Below, one piece after another: positions 40,601 to 61,588 of a stretch of DNA of 64,000 nucleotides. Under the pieces are notes generated by a model that searched no databases, was not told where the DNA came from, and saw only the letters and a program-made list of their open reading frames with translations. Position 1 is the stretch's first letter, and every line of letters starts with the position of its first letter. The stretch lies in NCBI GenBank assembly GCA_963930775.1, contig OZ005699.1, positions 4,113,501 through 4,177,500 on the forward strand, in the 5' to 3' direction. The translations under genes and the position numbers were made by a program. The stretch comes from Cliona cf. orientalis. Its lineage: Eukaryota > Porifera > Demospongiae > Clionaida > Clionaidae.

Positions 40601-43600
40601 CTGGAGTGTCCCAAGGGCCCACCACCAAGGTCTCAACAAACTTGCTTACAATATGCAAGAGAAGCTGCAGAGGTCGAAATAACGTCTGGACATCGGTCAA
40701 TATCCATGCATTTTGTTACTATGACCGACCATTTGAGGAAGTGGTTGGTAGGTGTGACCGGACACAGTACATGTGTCTGTACAGCTGGTTCTATCCAGTT
40801 ATATTGCTTATGGTGAAGCGACGTGTAGACTACGCTACCTTTCAGAAGTGGCAGTGCGATTTTGATCACGAGTACCAGACAATGTCGTGGCTAAACTGTT
40901 CTATTGAAAAAGAATGTGGCAAAAAGGTGGTGGACAAGCGCGTAGCGAGTTTGTGGACAGATCAGAAAGAACTTCAGTGAAGTGGTAAGTGGATTGTCGA
41001 AGCCGATTCTGTTCGAGTAAGCAATGTTCGAGATCACGCCCAAAACAATCAACACTTGCACGCAATGTTGCTACTAAAGAAATGCAGTGCCGAAGCCACC
41101 AGTCTGGATCCCTTGTCCTCTACACCCATCACTAAGGCCTTTAACAACCTCGCTGATGAAGAGAAAGAAAAACTATGAGTGAAGTTCGACATCGCTCATT
41201 TTGTAGCAAGAACCTACTGTTCACCAAGTATTCCCAGATCTGTGCACTGGAAGCTAACCATGGAGTAGAGGTTGGTAATTCATATACAAATGAAACTGCT
41301 GAAAAGGAAATGATTCACTACATAGCTGAGTCCAGAAGACAGGAGCTAATGAAAAGGCTTGGTGATGCTTCTTTTTTCTCCTTACTTCCAGATGGTTCAA
41401 CAGACAAGGGGAACATCAACAATGAACTTGTCCTCATTGTGTGGTGTGATATAAATGGAAGTGATGAGAAGATTCACACTCAAAAGTGATTACATCACTA
41501 CTGTTTGCCCTCAGTCAGTTACAGCAGAAGGACTACAATAAGTGGACACAGGCTAAGAGTATCCTTACTTTGTGGATCTTTTGACACCATGCATGATATT
41601 TTCTAAGAGCATGCAAACAAATGCCAAAGTGATGAGATCAACATACTGGGAGCACTAACAGGTCTTTTAAAAACACTCAAGGAGACCGACAAGCTAGCTT
41701 CAAAGCCTCTGAATCAGTGGTCAACATATGCAGCAACTGAAGCAAGTGTAACACAGAAGAAGATGGGAGCACAGTCTACCAAACACAGAAGCTCAAACGG
41801 TATTCAGAAGCTGAGAGCTACGTACTTCTCTTCCAACTATGAGGTGTATTGCCATAAAGTTAGCCGGTGCATCAAGTCAAGACTCTCTTGGACTGATCTG
41901 GACTTGATGCGGGATATAATTTTTATGCTCAGTTCACATGGTTGGGAGAAATCGATTCAGGAAGACGACAACTTTGCAGCAATTGATAGACTAGTCATAA
42001 GATTCACCTTGCCACTTCAAGCTGACACTACTGTCATTAAGGCAGAATTTGGCAACATGATTGAGTATGCTGTGCACATAGGGAAGTCACTAAAGAGCGG
42101 TCGAGTGGTGTGGCACCGCTCTAAAATCATTTTTGCATTGATATGGTTTTTAAAACCACAAACACCCTTTGATGCTAATTCTCAGTGTTCTCACTAGCAT
42201 ATGTAAGGCACGTCTACTGAACAAGCCTTCAGTATAGAAATTCCTTTGATGTGGGAATGGGATAACCCAAAAGCATTGATGTGGCTACAGGCTCCACCCA
42301 TACCATGCCCTCCTATCATGCCTCAATTCTGCCTGGGGAGAACACTAATTCTTCAATTTTGCTCTAGAGACTTGCCTGGTAAGTATACTGAAGCTATGGT
42401 ACCATGCAATCCCCATTCCACCCTCTCTCACTCTTATTACTATGTCATATTATGATTGTAGGTATATAAGTGGAGTGAAGGGACCATCCTTTTTGGGCTG
42501 CCTCAAACACTTCAACCGGAATGTCACCAGATTATTGCATGGCTGCTTGCTTGGGGTGTCCAAGTTACTCCTCAAGCTATGGACCGAGAGTGGGAAATGC
42601 TCTGGAACCCAACATGATATCCATGCTGATGTCCCCCTGACTAACGAACGGATTAGAAGTATCCATGTTCCAACGGAGATACATAGGAGGCCACGTGGAC
42701 TTAATGACTTGAAATACTGGAAAGGTTTGTTGGCACTAAAAAAAGCTGTATCCAATAATGATGATTTCCTTACCCGTGTCCACATTAATATTACACTAAT
42801 CTGTTGATTGTAGCATCAGAATATCGGTCTTGGACTCTCTTCTACGCAATACCTGTTCTGAGGGGAGTTTTGAGTGAGAAGTACTACCAACATTTCATTT
42901 TGTTCTCAATGTAAGCGCCATTTGAAGGTTAAACTTAATGGACTGCTGAGACAGGCTACCTGTGAACATCCCTCTCCCTCAATAGACTTGTTAATGCACT
43001 CTGGTTCGTCATTCTGCATTTGTTAAACTGCCTGTGTACTTGAACAGCTGAGTTGTGTGTGATGATATGCTACTCGAGGTTTGCTGACTATGCATCTGTG
43101 GTATGATTTAAGTACTTCCTCTTCCTGTCTTAATTTAATTAGTCATAGTCCCACAGTCCTAACCACCCACTTGCCTGCATGTACTACTGGTGTGACCAGA
43201 AACCGATGATTGACTTGGAGTGGCCTTACCGTCATGGCATATATTGTACTAGCCTCGTACCCAGGCCCTTCAAGAGGAGAAGGAGAAAGGGCCTGGTACA
43301 CATTGAACACGCATGTGCCGGAGTACCCCAGAAAAATAATAATCAGATACTATCGTATACTCTCCGTTTATCGTCCACAGAACTCTACACCATGCAGAAC
43401 CCACGAACAATCACTATGGTAACGCGATCGGTCGCTATGGAGAACCCCACGCATGCGTGTGCAGTGTGTACCAGACCCTTTCTCCTCCTCCTCTTGAAGG
43501 GCCTGGGAACGAGGCTAATATTGTACATACTATTAAATGTAGATACATCATTTTTAATATTATTTCCTATCACTCTTCAGCCCTTATTATGCAGGGAACT

Positions 43601-43823
43601 TACCAGTACATGACCTTGGGGACAGCCTCATCTTCTCGATTCCTTCATCCAGGCTAGTCCTTGACGCTGATGCCCCACCAGTAGCAATGGCCCCGCTGTC
43701 CAGCTCCCCATTTTGTCCCACTGCAGATGGCTGTACAGTAGGCCTCTTTTGAGCTGATCTGGAGGAGGCTTGCCGCTTCTCCCGCTTTTGAGCTTGTCTC
43801 TTTTTAGCAGCCTCAGATGGCAT
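11732..43823 (-). CDS. ABCF2: ABCF2, ribosome-associated ABC-F ATPase, 13 exons
   Basis: Hand-traced exons, 5' to 3': 43823-43604, 33244-33101, 30911-30773, 29547-29405, 28522-28351, 27963-27861, 27355-27260, 26681-26562, 17110-16910, 16833-16771, 16140-16012, 15171-14968, 11839-11732. All introns are GT-AG and every phase agrees, giving 613 residues against 623 in human ABCF2. It starts [16 protein letters not shown] (human MPSDLAKKK). The first ABC domain has Walker A GLNGSGKST split across exons 2 and 3, signature DFSGGWRMR, Walker [13 protein letters not shown] and VSHSQDF. The second has [29 protein letters not shown] and VSHDF. The terminal exon reads [11 protein letters not shown], matching the human C-terminus. 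There is no membrane domain, so it is a soluble ATPase acting in ribosome biogenesis or translation by family knowledge. The N-terminal linker is about 30 residues shorter than in human. Introns 1 and 8 are about 10.4 and 9.5 kb and full of transposons, while intron 9 is only 76 bp. Confidence 0.95.
12489..12881. repeat. Near-perfect 120-bp inverted repeat with 153-bp loop
   Basis: The left arm 12489-12608 and right arm 12762-12881 are inverse copies differing at about one base (TCTCTACG against TCCCTACG). The loop is 12609-12761. It lies in the last intron of ABCF2, so the pre-mRNA would form a long hairpin. No terminal motif or target duplication was identified. Confidence 0.9.
12882..14967. 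other. ABCF2 last intron, remaining part
   Basis: No gene is supported. A GC-rich patch at about 13140-13400 contains a repeated phrase (TTACCGCTCC, GAGCCTTGCGCCTTC, near 13160 and 13273) and many GCTCGC/GCGCTAG words. It is otherwise unclassified. Confidence 0.4.
13634..13693. repeat. (AAAG)n microsatellite
   Basis: About 60 bp of uninterrupted GAAA units in the last ABCF2 intron. Confidence 0.95.
15453..15858. mobile_element. CCGTA-end MITE, diverged, about 406 bp
   Basis: The left end CCGTACAGACGGAAATTTGG is matched by an inverted right end, CCGCCAAATTTTCTGGC then TATACA. Both sides are flanked by TA. It lies in ABCF2 intron 11, about 150 bp from exon 11. Confidence 0.6.
16415..16526. 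repeat. Poly-C (22) and poly-G (15) runs, inverted pair
   Basis: C occupies 16415-16436 and G occupies 16512-16526, about 75 bp apart in ABCF2 intron 10. They could pair as a hairpin or form a G-quadruplex. GGTGTAGGAAGC just upstream resembles the end of the element at 20037, so the pair may be inside a decayed TIR element. The exact run lengths may be sequencing-sensitive. Confidence 0.8.
17355..17737. mobile_element. CCGTA-end MITE, family M1, 383 bp
   Basis: Perfect-looking ends CCGTAGAATCCCGCGATTAC and their inverse, flanked by TA on both sides. The interior homologue lies in opposite orientation at 30194-30568. Shared interior phrases include CGTATAAGCCCCC and CCACGTGG. It lies in ABCF2 intron 8. 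Confidence 0.9.
18104..18318. mobile_element. Probable CCGTA-type MITE, degenerate, 215 bp
   Basis: The left end CCATAAAGCGATATTTTT and the inverse of the right end (CTGTAAAGGTACATTTTT) match at about 14 of 20 positions counting the TA flanks. The interior repeats GCATAAATAAAAAT. Both flanks are TA. Confidence 0.5.
18629..19180 (+). pseudogene. DDE transposase relic, copy 2
   Basis: It is broken. The first part ([23 protein letters not shown], then [12 protein letters not shown]) matches the region [21 protein letters not shown] to FRKISIETA in the copy at 34018. A second block near 19125-19175 reads [19 protein letters not shown], the first catalytic Asp region. The DNA between them is out of frame and the C-terminal half is absent. 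It lies antisense in ABCF2 intron 8. Confidence 0.65.
19181..20036. other. Part of ABCF2 intron 8 without recognised features
   Basis: AT-rich, with a few short open stretches (for example around 19680-19780 on the plus strand, about 30 codons) that I could not tie to a gene or repeat. Confidence 0.35.
20455..20545 (-). repeat. tRNA-derived SINE-like head
   Basis: On the minus strand a B-box GGTTCGAATCC is preceded at tRNA-like spacing by CTCCGAGCGGTGGTC, which resembles the A-box region of a Ser/Leu-type tRNA. A near-duplicate GGTGGTCATGGGTT lies between them. It then runs into poly-T. No acceptor stem closes, so it is not a functional tRNA. A SINE derived from tRNA is the likelier reading. 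Element limits are unknown. Confidence 0.4.
20676..20708. repeat. GACA/CA microsatellite
   Basis: AGACAGACAGACA runs into (CA)n inside the TIR element at 20037-20875, followed by GTAACCCTCGCGCATGC and its near-inverse GAGGGTTAAC. Confidence 0.85.
21333..21661 (+). repeat. Old tandem duplication, about 190-bp period
   Basis: 21333-21465 and 21521-21661 align in the same orientation (CAGGCCTTCAACAGT against CGGGCCTTCCACAGT; GAATCGAACGTTGGTGCTTA against GAATCAAATGTTGGTGCTTA). Similarity is roughly 70 percent by eye. It lies in ABCF2 intron 8. Confidence 0.65.
22252..22719 (+). pseudogene. Repeat-borne protein fragment, possible PD-(D/E)XK-like fold
   Basis: A 155-codon open stretch, also open upstream to about 22195. 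I do not recognise a named family. The segment [27 protein letters not shown] looks like a PD-(D/E)XK-type core (PD, then a strand pair), with Ala at the expected acidic position in AKV. A second motif is [22 protein letters not shown]. The end ([15 protein letters not shown]) looks like read-through into non-coding DNA. It lies antisense in ABCF2 intron 8 among other transposon debris. The nuclease idea is tentative. Confidence 0.4.
23260..23580 (+). mobile_element. Fossil fragment of a retroelement (RNase H region, DIRS-like)
   Basis: A short broken remnant. The readable core at 23480-23575 ([20 protein letters not shown]) resembles the RNase H region of tyrosine-recombinase retroelements such as DIRS. 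No other domains or terminal repeats could be assigned. The family call is low confidence. Confidence 0.4.
23580..23812 (+). repeat. Direct repeat, two 92-bp units 141 bp apart
   Basis: 23580-23671 and 23721-23812 share CACTATAAACCACAAAAGAA through to the same 3' phrase, with only about five differences. It is a recent local duplication in ABCF2 intron 8. Confidence 0.9.
23860..24300 (+). other. Promoter-like block, possible solo LTR
   Basis: Two CCAAT-like words (CACCAATCAG near 23935, GACCAATGAG near 23998) are followed by CTATAAAAAGG near 24049, then a repeated phrase (TTTAACTCATCTTGGAG / TTAAGTTTATCTTGGAG). This is the arrangement of a polymerase II promoter with no gene after it, as in a solo LTR. 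Terminal ends and a target duplication were not identified. Confidence 0.25.
25735..26221. mobile_element. TIR element with CAGGGGCGGATCTAGG ends, host of a nested insert
   Basis: The left end CAGGGGCGGATCTAGG and right end CCTAGATCCACCCCTG are inverted with one mismatch. The perfect 60-bp palindrome at 25932-25991 is inserted inside it with its own 9-bp duplication, so this element is the older one. Confidence 0.75.
25932..25991. mobile_element. Perfect 60-bp palindromic MULE-like element, 9-bp duplication
   Basis: Thirty bases (TAGTCTCGTGCCCAGCCCCT onward to 25961) are followed by their exact inverse complement with no spacer. It is flanked by the exact duplication ACTCTGAAC (25923-25931 and 25992-26000). 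The ends match those of the elements at 2312 and 43250, so this is a minimal member made only of terminal repeats. Confidence 0.9.
29604..29700. mobile_element. Short palindromic MITE-like element, 97 bp
   Basis: The ends CTACTGCA and TGCAGTAG, with inner TAATTTTCATGG against CCATGAAAATTA, give about 28 bp of inverted repeat. It lies in ABCF2 intron 3. Confidence 0.55.
30194..30568. mobile_element. CCGTA-end MITE, family M1, 375 bp, inverse of 17355 copy
   Basis: The ends are CCGTAGAATCGCGCAATAAC and CATAATTGCAGGATTCTACGG, flanked by TA on both sides. The interior matches the element at 17355-17737 in reverse orientation (GTGACGACCATTAC, GCCACGTGGGCGC, AACTCGAGCTAAAAATGCAG). It lies in ABCF2 intron 3. 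Confidence 0.9.
31535..31540 (+). promoter_or_regulatory. TATA box of the nested gene
   Basis: TATAAA sits 58 bp before the start codon at 31598, leaving room for a 5' UTR of about 30 bases. Confidence 0.5.
31598..31933 (+). CDS. Small secreted Ser/Thr-rich protein nested in an ABCF2 intron
   Basis: A 111-residue protein encoded antisense inside ABCF2 intron 2. It begins with a signal peptide ([20 protein letters not shown]) and continues with an acidic, Thr/Ser/Pro-rich mucin-like stretch ([19 protein letters not shown]) that would be O-glycosylated. It ends in a hydrophobic segment ([16 protein letters not shown]), either a membrane anchor or a GPI signal. A TATAAA lies at 31535 and AATAAA at 32136-32141, about 200 bp past the stop, so a complete small transcription unit can be drawn. 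No family is recognised. The antisense reading of the same DNA has no such features. An unseen downstream exon is possible. The TATA box, signal peptide and composition support a real gene, but there is no homologue evidence here. Confidence 0.6.
   Translation: MANLSVYFILLVFSCSLSEFAKGQGGDTPDEPDEEDSITTTESSEEISTTDNPTEAATSPDVNGTLPGGGVPTAVVDTATTNAATPLHTSLCVNCIFVCIYCLAISAYFPY
32658..32840. mobile_element. CCGTA-end MITE, 183 bp
   Basis: The left end CCGTAGGATGGCTTTTAATT and the inverse of the right end (CCATAGGTCGGGTTTTAATT) match with a few changes. It is flanked by TA on both sides. It lies in ABCF2 intron 2. Confidence 0.8.
32902..33084. mobile_element. CCGTA-type MITE, 183 bp, 16 bp from a splice site
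   Basis: The terminal repeat of about 29 bp (CCGTATAGTGGGAAACTTTT against its inverse ending CACTATACAG) is nearly perfect and flanked by TA. Its edge is 16 bp from the last base of ABCF2 exon 2 (33101). The interior repeats CGCGAAAG words. Confidence 0.9.
34018..36230 (+). mobile_element. DDE-superfamily DNA transposon, copy 1 (degenerate transposase)
   Basis: A transposase reading frame starts at 34018 ([20 protein letters not shown]) and is interrupted at once by TGA at 34078. The long open part, 34344-35108, encodes an N-terminal helix-turn-helix-like region ([21 protein letters not shown]), [10 protein letters not shown] and [16 protein letters not shown] duplicated stretch follows ([27 protein letters not shown]), so an internal duplication or a second partial copy may be present. 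The catalytic core is split over frames: [16 protein letters not shown] near 35390 (first Asp, with Lys where Glu is usual), FDQSSCH near 35720 (second Asp) and [10 protein letters not shown] near 36030 (Glu). The motifs fit an IS630/Tc1-like DDE enzyme common in sponges and fungi. Terminal repeats were not found. It lies antisense in ABCF2 intron 1. Confidence 0.75.
36231..38250. other. ABCF2 intron 1, no recognised feature
   Basis: Nothing could be named with confidence. An open stretch at 37803-38009 (+) just before the next transposase fragment may be its decayed N-terminal part, but shows no matching motif. Confidence 0.35.
38253..38560 (+). pseudogene. DDE transposase C-terminal fragment, copy 3
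   Basis: It reads [20 protein letters not shown] (catalytic Glu region), then [18 protein letters not shown] and, in another frame, KSHRRIS, the usual C-terminal signature of the family seen at 34018. The catalytic Asp regions are missing. It is therefore a separate decayed copy in ABCF2 intron 1, antisense to the host gene. Confidence 0.75.
38561..40405. other. ABCF2 intron 1, unclassified
   Basis: No gene is supported. The plus strand at about 39430-39940 shows several adjoining open stretches (for example a 64-codon one at 39752) that may be old transposon coding sequence of unknown family. Confidence 0.35.
40406..42905 (+). mobile_element. CACTA/EnSpm transposon relic, split by a hAT insertion
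   Basis: The left part (40406-40680) reads [32 protein letters not shown], with FPYN and GPPPRSQQ following. The right part (42442-42905) reads [35 protein letters not shown] and then [13 protein letters not shown] after a break. In intact CACTA transposases these blocks are adjacent, so the 1.5-kb hAT sequence between them is a later insertion. Several frame breaks are present and no CACTA terminal repeats were located. It lies antisense in ABCF2 intron 1. Confidence 0.7.
40808..42200 (+). mobile_element. hAT transposon relic (ZNF862-like), nested in the CACTA relic
   Basis: The N-terminus is near 40810 ([18 protein letters not shown], then [18 protein letters not shown]), followed by [19 protein letters not shown]. 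The body at 41175-41488 reads [19 protein letters not shown] and [20 protein letters not shown] later part at 41763-42180 reads [21 protein letters not shown] large middle segment and the C-terminal dimerisation domain are missing or scrambled, with several frame changes. An 8-bp target duplication was not identified. Confidence 0.7.
43250..43517. mobile_element. MULE-like MITE, 268 bp, 9-bp target duplication
   Basis: The ends are TAGCCTCGTACCCAGGC and GCCTGGGAACGAGGCTA, with about 65 bp of inverted repeat (including CCTTCAAGAGGAG and CACGCATG). It is flanked by the exact duplication ATATTGTAC (43241-43249 and 43518-43526). It lies about 86 bp inside ABCF2 intron 1. Confidence 0.9.
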
Positions 43824-44080
43824 GACAAAATTAATTTATTTCACACAGCTCCTCGGCTTCTATGGACGTGCAACATGCATGGATATGGTTAAGGGCATGA
43901 AGGGGTTGCCGGTTAACGTAGCTGTAGTTTGCCACGTGGCTGTATTGGCACGTGGACGAATGCAGTACGGGATCTGGGAACGAGACCTGGTAAGTGGGCA
44001 CTATTACAACCACGTGATAAGTCACATGCTTAATTGGGGCTACTCCCGTGACACGCCCATAAACAAAAATCATCCGATTC
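43824..44080. promoter_or_regulatory. Bidirectional promoter with three CACGTG E-boxes
   Basis: The 257 bp between the start codons of ABCF2 (minus) and the PI-PLC-like gene (plus) must contain both promoters. CACGTG occurs at 43933-43938, 43949-43954 and 44011-44016, and a near-match CACATG at 44022-44027. CACGTG is bound by bHLH-zip factors of the Myc/Max, USF and MITF/TFE groups. No TATA box is evident. Confidence 0.6.
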
Positions 44081-60817
<16,737 letters not shown>

Positions 60818-61588
60818 CTATTGTGTTTGTGTGTTCAAATAATTTAGTCATATTGACTAATGTCATAATATTATTGTTTTTAAGTATTGCTGCCATAATA
60901 ATTATTATAATATATTTCATTGATACTTTTTAAAATTATTATTGCCAGAAAATTCTATGTATCTCAATTCAAAATCTCAATTATCCCTGCAGGGAATCAT
61001 AATTACCTTATGATATACGTTATAGTTCCATACCATACTTAGGATGAATTAGATGCCTGCATGCATAATTATGGTCCAATGCGCCACAATTAAGGTCTAG
61101 TCTTGCAACAGTCTTGTTGTAATCAATCCATGGTCCCTTCTTGTCATTGCAATTGACCTACCTACCCTATGATTAATAATTATTATCTACACCCCTCTGG
61201 TATGTAGCCATGTGCAATTTGAAAGAATTTTGGTTGCTAGGCAATGGCCAACAAGTGCTATTGTTATGTCAGTAGTTGCAAGTATTATGACATTATCGCT
61301 ATGTTACAAGCAATTCCTTGACTAGAGGTATAAAGGCTGGACTGAGCAGTCTATATAGTTTACAGGACTAGACAGGTACATGGAATTTAGTGATTATTAT
61401 GGCGAAAATCAGATAATCAAAAAAGCTAGTTATAGTCATTACACTTGCCAATCACCATAACAATAATAATATTATTATTATTGTAAATCTTATGTTCTTT
61501 ATTCGTACATACTCCAATTAGTGGCCTTTATGTTTCTTTCAACAGGTGGACTAGGTGCTCAGTGTTGCCCTCACCTGTCACCACTGTG
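60818..61588. other. Convergent 3' spacer between PI-PLC-like gene and peroxidase
   Basis: A 771-bp AT-rich spacer with no gene. TTTATT at 61498-61503 reads AATAAA on the minus strand, 86 bp past the peroxidase stop, and is a plausible poly(A) signal. Confidence 0.5.
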
